The notes below the pieces were generated by a model. The model had not been told where the DNA came from and ran no database searches. It worked only from the letters and a program-made list of their open reading frames with translations. The position numbers and the translations under genes are program-made. A stretch of DNA of 35,026 nt from Euryarchaeota archaeon ADurb.BinA087 (GTDB lineage Archaea > Halobacteriota > Methanomicrobia > Methanomicrobiales > Methanospirillaceae), in NCBI GenBank assembly GCA_002068435.1, contig MVZQ01000010.1:1-35026 (forward strand), given 5' to 3'. The stretch's first letter is position 1. The number at the start of each line of letters is the position of its first letter. This document shows positions 1 through 7,751 of this stretch, in pieces.

Positions 1-1
1 T

Positions 2-1294
2 GATGAACTCCGGAGCAGGGCTGCATCCGGCCGGGAATGGATCATCACCCTCCAGCAACAGGAACGGGAGAAGACTGGGATAAAATCGCTTAAGGTCGGC
101 TATACCTCGGTATTTGGTTACTATATCGAGGTCACGAAGGCGAACCTCGCCCTTGTTCCCCCCACCTACCAGAGGAAGCAGACCACCGCATCGGGAGAAC
201 GGTTCACGATCCCGGAATTGAAAGAGCAGGAAGCGCTCATCGCAACGGCAGAAGACCGGCTCTCCTCGCTCGAACAGGAACTGTACACGGAACTGCTCAG
301 GAAGCTCAATGATGGCGTCCCCTCTCTCCAGTCTGTCGCAAGGGGTATTGCCGCGATCGATGCTGCTGCGGCACTCGCCGAGGCAGCCGTTCTGCAACAG
401 TATACCCGTCCTGTCATTGATGAGACACAGGATATCCTGATCCGGGAGGGCAGGCACCCCATTGTGGAACCCGGTATGAAAGGTGGGTTTGTCCCCAACG
501 ACACCGTCCTCTCCTCCAGTGACTGCCAGATCCAGATCATCACGGGGGCAAATATGGCCGGGAAGAGCACCTACATGCGATCCGTGGCGCTCACCGTGGT
601 CATGGCTCAGGCAGGATCTTTTGTACCGGCAGCCCATGCCCGGATTGGAATCGTCGACCGGATTTTTACCCGGGTCGGTGCGTTTGACGATCTTGCATCA
701 GGACAGAGCACCTTTATGGTCGAGATGATCGAGCTTGCAAACATTCTGAATAATGTGACTCCGAGAAGTCTTGTCATACTTGACGAGATCGGCAGGGGAA
801 CAAGCACCCTTGACGGGTATTGCATCGCACGGGCAGTCCTTGACTTCCTGCATGGAAAGGGGGCTTCCGGGCCAAAAACCCTCTTTGCAACGCATTTCCA
901 CGAGTTAGCATCAGCCGAGAATGATTTAAAAAGGGTCCGTACCTACCATTTTGCAGTAAAGGATACCGGCAACGATGTCATCTTTCTCCGGAAACTGATA
1001 CCCGGGGCTACCGACCGGAGCTATGGGATTCATGTCGCCTCACTTGCCGGGCTGCCCGGGAGAGTGATCACGAGGGCGTCGGCTCTCATGGAAGAATTTA
1101 TCCGTGGTGAAGGAGCGGGGGGACCGAGGGTTCAGCGATACACCCAGATGTTGCTTGTCGATCCACCCCCTCTTGTCGAACATCCTGTTGTCAGCGACCT
1201 GAAAAAGATCGATCCTGATCAGCTGACCCCACGGGATGCCCTCGAGATACTCTATGAATTGAAACAGCTGGCAGGGGAGAGGAAGCGTGAATGA
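2..1294 (+). CDS. mutS: DNA mismatch repair protein MutS (C-terminal part, 5' end outside window)
   Basis: MutS recognises mismatches and signals to MutL through its ATPase. The open frame enters from base 2 and runs 430 residues to a TGA, so the N-terminal mismatch-binding domains lie upstream of the window. What is visible is the end of the core/clamp region (FGYYIEVTKAN), then the ABC-type ATPase: Walker A GANMAGKST near base 545-571, the STFMVEM signature near 710-727, Walker B LVILDEIGRGTST near 770-810, and the ATHFHEL switch histidine near 890-905. All key ATPase elements are intact. The gene ends 3 bases before mutL, so the two are probably co-transcribed. MutS/MutL pairs of bacterial type occur only in some archaea, including Methanomicrobiales, Methanosarcinales and haloarchaea. 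The identification is very secure; only the start is unknown. Confidence 0.97.
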   Translation, partial: DELRSRAASGREWIITLQQQEREKTGIKSLKVGYTSVFGYYIEVTKANLALVPPTYQRKQTTASGERFTIPELKEQEALIATAEDRLSSLEQELYTELLRKLNDGVPSLQSVARGIAAIDAAAALAEAAVLQQYTRPVIDETQDILIREGRHPIVEPGMKGGFVPNDTVLSSSDCQIQIITGANMAGKSTYMRSVALTVVMAQAGSFVPAAHARIGIVDRIFTRVGAFDDLASGQSTFMVEMIELANILNNVTPRSLVILDEIGRGTSTLDGYCIARAVLDFLHGKGASGPKTLFATHFHELASAENDLKRVRTYHFAVKDTGNDVIFLRKLIPGATDRSYGIHVASLAGLPGRVITRASALMEEFIRGEGAGGPRVQRYTQMLLVDPPPLVEHPVVSDLKKIDPDQLTPRDALEILYELKQLAGERKRE

Positions 1295-1297
1295 GCG

Positions 1298-3079
1298 ATG
1301 ACGCCCGATCAGGGGAGCCGGATAAGGGTCCTCGATGAGGGCACGGTATCCCGGATCTCAGCCGGGGAGGTTGTGGAGCGGGCAGCATCAGTAGTAAAAG
1401 AACTCTGTGAAAACTCGATCGATGCCGGTGCAGTACGGATCAGGGTCGCTGTGAGATCAGAGAAGGGCCGGATCACCTCGATCCAGGTGAGTGATGACGG
1501 GTGTGGCATGAGCCCGGACGATGCACGATTGGCCTTTGCCCGCTACGCAACGAGCAAGATTGCCTGCATCGATGACCTGTTCGCCTGTTCCACCCTCGGG
1601 TTCCGCGGCGAAGCGCTTGCCAGCATTGCAGCGGTGGCGAAGGTGACCATTGTCACGAAGAGCCGCCAAGGGACAGGGATATCGGGGACACAAATCGTGA
1701 ACCAGGGAGGGGAGTTCCTCCTGGTTTCTGAGACAGGCTGCCCGTTCGGGACTGTGATCACGGTCGAGCAGCTGTTTTTTAACACACCTGCACGCGAGAA
1801 ATTTCAAAAAACGTTATCAACCGAAATTGCACGCATTACCGGGATCATCGAGCGCCTTGTCATCACTCATCCAGGGATAGCGTTCGAACTGACTCACAAC
1901 GATCGGAAGATCCTTTCAGTGCCCGGAGGAGGCATACTCATGGATACCATCATCCACCTGTTCGGCCTTCCCGTATCCCGGCAGATGATCAGGGTGCATG
2001 CGGATAATAAGGGAATTTTCGTTGACGGATACATCTCGGTCCCTGAACTCTCGAGAAAGAATCAGTACCAGATGTTTATCTCGGTGAACAGGAGGAGTAT
2101 CAGCTCGCGTATCCTTTCAAATGCAGTCAGGGAGGCATACGGCACCCTCCTTCCGGCCGGCCGGTATCCCGTGGTATTTCTCGATCTCAGCATTGCTCCA
2201 TCGGAAGTTGATGTCAACGTGCACCCTACCAAGCGGGAGGTCAGGCTCAGCCGGGAGGAGGAGGTCAGAAAGGTCCTGATATCAGCGATAAGCGAGAGCC
2301 TTGGCGGGGCATCCCTTATCCCGGAAGCCGGGGCGACTGGTGATTCCGTTTCCGGGGCAGAACATCCCGGGCGGATCCGTTACCGTGTGCCAGAGCTGGG
2401 TGGGGAGACCGGGGTGAGAGAACCGCTCCTCCGGGAGCGGATCAGTACCGAGCGCCAGATCAGCCTGACCGGTAGACAGCCGGATACCTCAGTGGAATCG
2501 AAACTCCCCGATTTTGAAATTATCGGCCAGCTCGGGAGCCTGTACATCCTTGCAGGCACTCCCGGGGATGACCTCCTGGTCATCGATCAGCACGCAGCAC
2601 ATGAGAGGGTTCTTTACGAACAGGTCACGGAATACGCCGAGCAGCACCATGATCTCCAGGAGCTCCTGGAACCTGTTGTTCTTTCGTTCTCACCCGGCGA
2701 AAGCGAGGCTCTTTCCGCATCACTTCCCCTCCTTGCAGAAGAGGGATTTTGTATCGATGCATTTGGTCCCGGGACCTTTCTCGTACGGACAGTCCCAGTC
2801 CTCCTCGGGCAGAGTATCGAACCCGGTGAGATACGGGATATTATAGCGGGGATCATTGCCCCCGGGATGTCACGGGGCATCGATACACGTGAGCAGCTGA
2901 GGCGTGTTGTTGCCTGCCGGGGGGCTATCAAGGCGGGTGCTTTCTGCACCTTAGATCAATGCAGAAATCTCCTTGATCAGCTTGCCCGGACCAGGAACCC
3001 TTTCACCTGCCCTCACGGGAGACCAACGATGATCGTGTTCCGGAAACAAAAGATGGATGAACTCTTTAAAAGGGTGTGA
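1298..3079 (+). CDS. mutL: DNA mismatch repair endonuclease MutL
   Basis: MutL is the ATP-driven partner of MutS that nicks or directs removal of the faulty strand. The 593-residue protein starts with the GHKL ATPase: ENSIDAGA at residues 38-45, DDGCGM at 66-71, and the lid motif GFRGEALASI at 101-110. A poorly conserved linker (about residues 335-405) leads to the C-terminal dimerisation domain. There the metal-dependent endonuclease motif DQHAAHE starts at residue 430, followed by an ACRGAIKAG stretch and a terminal CPHGRP motif. These three elements mark the nicking type of MutL, as in Bacillus and eukaryotes, rather than the E. coli type that depends on MutH. Length is normal for the family. 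The start ATG lies 3 bases after the mutS stop. Confidence 0.97.
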   Translation: MTPDQGSRIRVLDEGTVSRISAGEVVERAASVVKELCENSIDAGAVRIRVAVRSEKGRITSIQVSDDGCGMSPDDARLAFARYATSKIACIDDLFACSTLGFRGEALASIAAVAKVTIVTKSRQGTGISGTQIVNQGGEFLLVSETGCPFGTVITVEQLFFNTPAREKFQKTLSTEIARITGIIERLVITHPGIAFELTHNDRKILSVPGGGILMDTIIHLFGLPVSRQMIRVHADNKGIFVDGYISVPELSRKNQYQMFISVNRRSISSRILSNAVREAYGTLLPAGRYPVVFLDLSIAPSEVDVNVHPTKREVRLSREEEVRKVLISAISESLGGASLIPEAGATGDSVSGAEHPGRIRYRVPELGGETGVREPLLRERISTERQISLTGRQPDTSVESKLPDFEIIGQLGSLYILAGTPGDDLLVIDQHAAHERVLYEQVTEYAEQHHDLQELLEPVVLSFSPGESEALSASLPLLAEEGFCIDAFGPGTFLVRTVPVLLGQSIEPGEIRDIIAGIIAPGMSRGIDTREQLRRVVACRGAIKAGAFCTLDQCRNLLDQLARTRNPFTCPHGRPTMIVFRKQKMDELFKRV

Positions 3080-3109
3080 TTCAGATGATTGAACCGGGTG
3101 GTTCAGTAA

Positions 3110-3117
3110 GATTATAT
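3110..3117 (+). promoter_or_regulatory. Putative TATA box for the secreted small protein gene
   Basis: The AT-rich element TTATATAG stands out in a GC-rich gap after mutL. It lies about 65 bases before the chosen start at 3180, so a start of transcription near 3140 would leave a leader of about 40 bases holding a GGGAG motif. This suggests the next gene is not simply part of the mutSL transcript. Confidence 0.45.
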
Positions 3118-3179
3118 AGTGCCGGGGTTCTTCTTTCCACTGAACATGATTCCTTCCCGGAACCATGGGAGTATGTCAT

Positions 3180-3530
3180 ATGAAGGAAGGAATAAAAGCA
3201 ACCATCATTCTGCTGCTGCTCGCCATTTTTATTGCAGGGTCCGTTGCAGCAGATCTACCCGGGAGTGTATTCTCTTTCAGTGGTCCAATCTCCACGAGCA
3301 CGAGCGTTTCTGTGGAAGGTACCGTGAACGAGACGGTATCCTTTACCAAGACCATCATCGGAAGCAGGGAAAAGACCGTATTCACTGATACTTTTACTAC
3401 CGTGAACCCTTCCGGCCTTTCCTGGCGTTCTCATATCACCCTGCATGGAGACCCGGAGAAGGTGTGGGTAGACTATACCAGGACCGGGGCAGTCCCCCAT
3501 ATATCCTGGAGACAATTGTTCAGCAGATAA
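3180..3530 (+). CDS. Small secreted or membrane-anchored protein of unknown function
   Basis: A 116-residue protein I do not recognise. It begins with a clear export signal: a short basic start (MKEGIK), a hydrophobic run ATIILLLLAIFIAG, and an SVAA-type cleavage region near residue 24. The remainder is rich in Ser, Thr and Val with alternating hydrophobic residues, which suggests an extracellular beta-sheet domain. There is no lipobox cysteine and no cysteine at all in the mature part. The ATG at 3180 was chosen because GGGAG lies about 9 bases upstream; an in-frame ATG at 3165 would add five residues ahead of the signal. The protein ends abruptly after a charged, aromatic stretch, so C-terminal truncation is possible but not shown. 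It sits between mutL and the photolyase, with its own likely promoter. Confidence 0.6.
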   Translation: MKEGIKATIILLLLAIFIAGSVAADLPGSVFSFSGPISTSTSVSVEGTVNETVSFTKTIIGSREKTVFTDTFTTVNPSGLSWRSHITLHGDPEKVWVDYTRTGAVPHISWRQLFSR

Positions 3531-3606
3531 AGATCACCCTTCTCCCTCTTTTCAATCAGGGAAAAACAGTGAATGGTAATGTAGGAAGAACGTCAACCAT
3601 CAGGCA

Positions 3607-4989
3607 ATGATCCAGGAAGAGAGGGTAGCGTATCTCTCGAAAAAATCGGTAAAGAAAGGGCATTACATCCTCTGTTGGATGCAGGCAGCACCACGGGTCA
3701 CCTGCAACCATGCTTTCCAGTATGCGGTCAGGATGGCTGAACGCCATTCGCTTCCGCTTCTTGCCTGTTTTGACCTGATACCCGGTTATCCCGGGGCCAC
3801 ATACCCGCACTACCGTTTCATGGTCGAAGGGCTGATCGCCCTTTCCCGCGATCTGGAAGCGCAGGGAGTGCGATTCCTTGTCAGGACTGGTCCTCCTGGA
3901 ACCGCCGCACGGGAACTGGGGGGAGATGCGGCGTTGGTGGTGACCGACAGGGGCTACCTGCGGTTCCAGGACCAGTGGCAACAGCAGGTGGCAGGGGAGC
4001 TCGATTGTCCCCTGATCCGTGTTGAGACCAATGTAGTCGTTCCGGCAGACATCGCATCCGAAAAAGAAGAATGGTCTGCTGCAACATTCAGAAGGAAGAT
4101 CACCCCCCACATCGACCGGTTTCTTCTCCCGATGGAAGAAAGAAAACCATCCCTATCATCCATTGGCCTTGAGCAGGATTTTGAGAGAGATATGACCGTC
4201 GAATCGCTGCTTTCCGATATTCCGAAAATAATCCCGGAACAGGGCGGCACCCTGCAGCCCTATCCGCTACCCTGGAAAGGCGGTGAGGAAGCGGCTGCCG
4301 CCCTTCTCAAACGGTTCATTGCCCGGCATCTCGACCATTACCCCGTAGAGCGGAATGATCCATCGGCCGGGGCGCTCTCCTGCATGAGCCCGTACCTCCA
4401 TTTCGGCCAGATCTCTCCCGCCTTTATTGCACAGAATATCCTCCGGTCAGGGAGCCTTTCTGCAGCGGCTTACCTTGAAGAGCTCATCGTCAGGAGAGAG
4501 CTCGCGATAAATTTTGTCCATTACAACCCCCTGTATGATGATTTTGCAGGGCTCCCTGCCTGGACAAAAAAGACCCTTTCCGTCCATTCTGCAGACCGGC
4601 GTGAGTATTCCTACGGGTTCTCAATGTTTGAATCGGCCCGGACGCATGATCCCTACTGGAATGCGGCCCAGGAGGAGATGGTGCTCACTGGAAAGATGCA
4701 CGGCTATATGCGGATGTACTGGGGAAAGAAGATCCTCGAATGGTCTGAGACCCCGGAGGAAGCGTACCAGACCGCCCTGACCCTCAATAACCGATACGAA
4801 CTGGACGGGCGCGATCCAAACGGGTACGCGGGGGTAGCGTGGTGTTTTGGCAAGCATGACCGGCCCTGGAAAGAACGACCTGTTTTTGGAACAATACGAT
4901 ACATGAACGCTGCCGGCCTGAACCGGAAATTTAATGCCGGCGAGTATGTTGCCGCCATCAGAGAGCTCCGTGATGAAAGAAACACCTGA
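3607..4989 (+). CDS. phr: Class II-type deoxyribodipyrimidine photolyase
   Basis: Photolyase uses FAD and blue light to split cyclobutane pyrimidine dimers in DNA. The 460-residue length matches class II enzymes such as that of Methanosarcina mazei (about 464). An N-terminal Rossmann-like photolyase domain (about residues 17-150) is followed by the all-helical FAD domain. SPYLHFGQIS, YMRMYWGKKILEW and ELDGRDPNGYAGVAW are class II hallmarks. The tryptophans of the electron-transfer chain known in M. mazei (W360, W381, W388) correspond by spacing to W351, W372 and W379 here. The N-terminal strand reads CWMQAAPR rather than YWMSRDQR, closer to bacterial class II relatives (from memory). The last 17 bases overlap the next repair gene. 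I saw no strong promoter or ribosome site just upstream, so the exact start is less certain. Confidence 0.93.
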   Translation: MIQEERVAYLSKKSVKKGHYILCWMQAAPRVTCNHAFQYAVRMAERHSLPLLACFDLIPGYPGATYPHYRFMVEGLIALSRDLEAQGVRFLVRTGPPGTAARELGGDAALVVTDRGYLRFQDQWQQQVAGELDCPLIRVETNVVVPADIASEKEEWSAATFRRKITPHIDRFLLPMEERKPSLSSIGLEQDFERDMTVESLLSDIPKIIPEQGGTLQPYPLPWKGGEEAAAALLKRFIARHLDHYPVERNDPSAGALSCMSPYLHFGQISPAFIAQNILRSGSLSAAAYLEELIVRRELAINFVHYNPLYDDFAGLPAWTKKTLSVHSADRREYSYGFSMFESARTHDPYWNAAQEEMVLTGKMHGYMRMYWGKKILEWSETPEEAYQTALTLNNRYELDGRDPNGYAGVAWCFGKHDRPWKERPVFGTIRYMNAAGLNRKFNAGEYVAAIRELRDERNT

Positions 4990-5803
4990 GCCCACCACTC
5001 TGTGCCCGGGCGAATTCCGGGACAGGATCTACCTGTTTTACCGGGCAAACCGGAGGGATCTCCCCTGGAGGGAGACCCGCGAACCCTATCGGATCCTGGT
5101 CTCAGAATTCATGCTCCAGCAGACCCAGGTGGCACGGGTACTGGAAAAATATGACGGATTCATTATGAGGTTCCCGGATTTTACCGCACTCCATGCTGCT
5201 CCGGTTGAGGAGCTGCTCCGCGAGTGGCAGGGCCTCGGGTATAACCGTCGTGCCCTTGCATTAAAGAGGACGGCATCGCTGATCATGACCGAATGGTCCG
5301 GGGCCCTCCCTGATGATGAAGAGGCTCTCCTCTCCTTTCCAGGAATCGGAAAGGCAACAGCAGCTGCCATTCGTGCTTTTGCGTTCGGAAAACCCTCGGT
5401 GCTCCTCGAGACGAACATCCGGAGAGTATTTATCCATTGCTTCTTCCATGACCGTCCTGTAGTGACAGACGAGGAGATCCTGCCCCTGGTGGAAGAGACC
5501 CTTGATAGGGAGAATCCGAGGGACTGGTATTATGCTCTGATGGATTATGGCGCCTACCTGGGGAGAACAAAAGAGAACCCGAATCGCAGGAGCCGGCAGT
5601 ATAAAAAACAATCACCGTTCGAGGGGTCTGTCCGCCAGCTGAGGGGAAAGATCCTGGCTCTCCTCGTGAAACACGGAACGCTGACAATAGAAGAACTCTG
5701 CAGGGAGACCGGCCTTTCCCCGGACCGGGTCGATCCAGTCCTCTCCGCTCTCGCCAAGGAGGGATTCATAGCCCCGGAAAGGGATATGGTGAAAATTACC
5801 TGA
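4973..5803 (+). CDS. MutY-like HhH-GPD adenine DNA glycosylase lacking the Fe-S cluster
   Basis: The 276-residue protein belongs to the helix-hairpin-helix GPD superfamily and resembles MutY, which removes adenine mispaired with 8-oxoguanine. Visible features are LPWRETREPYRILVSEFMLQQTQV with the catalytic-type Glu45, the hairpin FPGIGKATAAAI (122-133), LETNIRRV (145-152), and LMDYGAYLG (189-197). In standard MutY the last motif leads to four cysteines that bind 4Fe-4S; here that stretch (198-225) has none, and the whole protein has only three cysteines. The catalytic Asp (E. coli D138) aligns by eye with Glu146. Residues 226-276 look like a winged helix and replace the usual NUDIX-like 8-oxoG recognition domain. 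The start overlaps the photolyase stop by 17 bases, which implies translational coupling. Substrate is uncertain. Confidence 0.85.
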   Translation: MKETPEPTTLCPGEFRDRIYLFYRANRRDLPWRETREPYRILVSEFMLQQTQVARVLEKYDGFIMRFPDFTALHAAPVEELLREWQGLGYNRRALALKRTASLIMTEWSGALPDDEEALLSFPGIGKATAAAIRAFAFGKPSVLLETNIRRVFIHCFFHDRPVVTDEEILPLVEETLDRENPRDWYYALMDYGAYLGRTKENPNRRSRQYKKQSPFEGSVRQLRGKILALLVKHGTLTIEELCRETGLSPDRVDPVLSALAKEGFIAPERDMVKIT

Positions 5804-5855
5804 TATTTCCCTGCAGCCCGGCACCTCCCCACTGTACCATGGGTTGTGGCAGTGT

Positions 5856-5871
5856 GATCCCGGGATCCCGG
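5856..5871. repeat. Overlapping palindromes between convergent genes
   Basis: GATCCCGGGATC (5856-5867) and CCGGGATCCCGG (5860-5871) are overlapping perfect palindromes. They lie in the 69-base gap between the MutY-like gene and the convergent 59-residue membrane protein gene, right beside the stop of the latter. They could form a hairpin, but there is no adjoining T-run, so a terminator role is only a guess. Confidence 0.35.
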
Positions 5872-5872
5872 T

Positions 5873-6052
5873 TCAACCCCGGAGATAATACCCGATCATC
5901 ATGAGCAGAAGCCCGGTGTAGAACATGATTGCCCATGGCCAGGAGAATCCCATATCGATCGTGGAAAATCCCTTGAGATCCTGGATGAGTACGAGAATAA
6001 AACCTGCAAGGAAACAGAACAGGCTCAATTGTTTCTTTGTTGCTTTCTCCAT
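5873..6052 (-). CDS. 59-residue two-segment membrane protein of unknown function
   Basis: A short gene encoding a basic start (MEKATKKQ), a first hydrophobic segment at residues 9-24 (LSLFCFLAGFILVLIQ), a loop with DLKGFSTIDMGFSWPW, and a second hydrophobic segment at 41-56 (AIMFYTGLLLMMIGYY), ending LRG. The ATG is preceded at good distance by GGAAGGTGA, a strong ribosome site, and by a TATA-like element at 6098-6103. The combination of a strong translation signal, clean membrane topology and a position directly after cbiE argues that this is a real gene. No family is recognised. Its place at the tail of the corrin cluster suggests, but does not show, a role linked to cobalt or corrinoid handling; it could equally be an independent small gene. 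Confidence 0.72.
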   Translation of the reverse strand: MEKATKKQLSLFCFLAGFILVLIQDLKGFSTIDMGFSWPWAIMFYTGLLLMMIGYYLRG

Positions 6053-6097
6053 GGTTCACCTTCCTTTCTACCTTGAAAAGAGGTAGGCGGTGCTTCC

Positions 6098-6103
6098 ATA
6101 TAT
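6098..6103 (-). promoter_or_regulatory. Putative TATA box for the 59-residue membrane protein gene
   Basis: On the minus strand the element ATATAT lies just after the cbiE stop and 46 bases before the ATG of the small membrane protein. An archaeal start about 25 bases downstream would leave a leader of about 20 bases containing the GGAAGGTGA ribosome site. A perfect 6-bp inverted repeat (CTACCT / AGGTAG, 7-base loop, near 6069-6087) sits at the predicted transcript start. Confidence 0.4.
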
Positions 6104-6108
6104 GCCCT

Positions 6109-6720
6109 TCAGTGGCTCTTCTGGTCCCCAGGGGGGCATTCAATCCTGCCGACCATGACCGAGAAGAGCCGGGAGTCCGGCTGTGGAGGCCTTGCTATCG
6201 ATCCGATCCGAATCTTCTCACCAGGATAGCCGAGATCTTCACAGACTGCAATGGAGATGTCTTCTCCTGTTCCCAAGAGCGCTGCGCATAACGCGGTGAT
6301 TGAGAACTTCGGATCCGCGATGATGAAGGTGATCTGTCCGCATCTCACCTCGTCTGCAATCCTGTCAAGCGCTGGTCCATGATCTTTGCCATGGGCTATT
6401 ACGACGGATATTTGTTCCAGCGGGATATGGAGTCGTGCTGCAGCTATCTGGAGCGATGAGATGCCGGGGATTATCTCACCACCGAGATATCCGAGGCCGG
6501 CAAGCTGCGGATCGCCGGTTGAGAGGATGACAGCGTTATCAGGGATCGACTGGCTCGGGCTGAACGTGACCATCTCACGGACGAGGCAGCCTGCAGGGAT
6601 ATGGGCTTCCACAAGGGCGATAGCCCTTTTCGAGCCGAAGATGATCGTCGCATCAGAGATCGCCCTTATTGCCTGTTCCGTGAGCATCCCGGGCCCACAA
6701 CCTACCCCGACGACTTTCAC
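6109..6720 (-). CDS. cbiE: Cobalt-precorrin-7 (C5)-methyltransferase CbiE
   Basis: CbiE adds the methyl group at C5 of the corrin ring from S-adenosylmethionine in the anaerobic cobalamin pathway. The 203-residue protein has the tetrapyrrole methylase fold: the N-terminal glycine-rich loop VGVGCGPGMLTEQA (residues 4-17), a STGDPQLAGLG segment that contacts cofactor and substrate, and EIIPGISSLQIAAARL near the middle. Length fits a stand-alone CbiE; in many bacteria it is fused to CbiT as CobL, whereas here cbiT is a separate gene at the other end of the cluster. The start overlaps the cbiD stop by 4 bases (ATGA), which implies translational coupling. It is the last pathway gene of the cluster. 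Confidence 0.93.
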   Translation of the reverse strand: MKVVGVGCGPGMLTEQAIRAISDATIIFGSKRAIALVEAHIPAGCLVREMVTFSPSQSIPDNAVILSTGDPQLAGLGYLGGEIIPGISSLQIAAARLHIPLEQISVVIAHGKDHGPALDRIADEVRCGQITFIIADPKFSITALCAALLGTGEDISIAVCEDLGYPGEKIRIGSIARPPQPDSRLFSVMVGRIECPPGDQKSH

Positions 6721-7751
6721 CCCGAATCACCCAAGATATTCCCGTTACGATCGACGATTACAACTCTCAGACGCGGATATCGTTCCTTTCCCTTAAGAAA
6801 TGATGCATGCATCCGTGCCCTGAACTCCGGCCGGGTAGCGAATTCTTCAATGGTCTCACACCCTGTTCTGCTCAGAATCTCCGGATCCAGGAACTTCAGG
6901 ATAAGTGCAGGGAGTCCGCAGAGGATGACCTGTCCCTTTACTTCTCCCAGCGCCTCTTTGAGATGGGACCCTGCAAGTACCGCATCGTAACCGGGGAAGA
7001 GGAGACGGGCATACCGGAGCCCGGTCCTCCCGGTCGTGAGCACTACCCGGTCAGAGGTCCGGACCCGTTCCATGACGGTCTTTGTGAGGTGATCGTCCCA
7101 TGGCTCGACGAGTCCGGTTGTGCCAAGGATCGAGATCCCTCCCTCGATTCCGAGTTTCGGGTTGAGCGTGTCTTTCGCAACGATCTCCCCGCGTGGTACT
7201 TGGAGATGGATGGTTACCCCTGGAAGCCCTGTTGTTTCGAGCCCTTCCTGAATCGCGGCAAGGATGGAGGAGAGGGCAGGAGAGCTGATAGCTGGGTCGC
7301 CCTTCCGATTCCTTGGGGTATCCCTTGCAAAGCGCCCGATACCCTCCCCGGGATAGAGGCTGATCCCGTTGCCGGCAGGATTGCATTCAGCAATAAACCC
7401 GATTCCGGCAGTGGCATCCCCAGGATAATCCCCGGGATATTTAAAGCAGGATGCTGTGCCATGGGTGGCTTCGACCGCGACACAGACCCTTATCCCTGAA
7501 GGGGTAAGGACGGATACCTCGTCTGGCACTTCTTTCAGGGAGAGCGTGGCAGCCTTGCAGCAGGCTGCAGCGGTGGTGCCGGTCGTATATCCGCGCCTGA
7601 GTATCATCCCGGAGGAAGTGAGCACAGCGAGCCCCGCCCTGACGAGATCCAGGCCTTCCTTGTCGTTGCATGCGGCGATCCATGATGCGGGATAGGAAAA
7701 TCCTGTCACCGGATCGGTGATCCTCTCAGGGCTGGCGCTTGAGCTCTGCAT
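6717..7751 (-). CDS. cbiD: Cobalt-precorrin-5B (C1)-methyltransferase CbiD
   Basis: CbiD methylates C1 of cobalt-precorrin-5B and has a fold unrelated to the other corrin methylases. The family hallmark RRGYTTGTTAAACCKAA lies about 52-68 residues from the chosen start; downstream come PKLGIEGGISILGTTGLVEPW and a typical LPALILKFLDPE region. The archaeal form carries an N-terminal extension before this motif (DPVTGFSYPASW), as seen here. An ATG at 7751 gives 344 residues; an ATG at 7769 would add six. Both overlap the cbiC 3' end (stop at 7726), and a GAGAGG just ahead of the DPVTGF codons leaves open a still later start. The 3' end overlaps cbiE by 4 bases. Confidence 0.93.
   Translation of the reverse strand: MQSSSASPERITDPVTGFSYPASWIAACNDKEGLDLVRAGLAVLTSSGMILRRGYTTGTTAAACCKAATLSLKEVPDEVSVLTPSGIRVCVAVEATHGTASCFKYPGDYPGDATAGIGFIAECNPAGNGISLYPGEGIGRFARDTPRNRKGDPAISSPALSSILAAIQEGLETTGLPGVTIHLQVPRGEIVAKDTLNPKLGIEGGISILGTTGLVEPWDDHLTKTVMERVRTSDRVVLTTGRTGLRYARLLFPGYDAVLAGSHLKEALGEVKGQVILCGLPALILKFLDPEILSRTGCETIEEFATRPEFRARMHASFLKGKERYPRLRVVIVDRNGNILGDSG

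Noticed and set aside
5856-5880. tRNA-like T-arm sequence (GGTTCAACCCC)
   Set aside because: No matching acceptor, D or anticodon stems can be drawn around it, and it overlaps the 3' end of the small membrane protein gene.
5796-6143. 115-codon minus-strand frame over the small membrane protein gene
   Set aside because: It is a different frame of the same stretch and crosses the end of cbiE; the 59-residue frame has the ribosome site and membrane topology.
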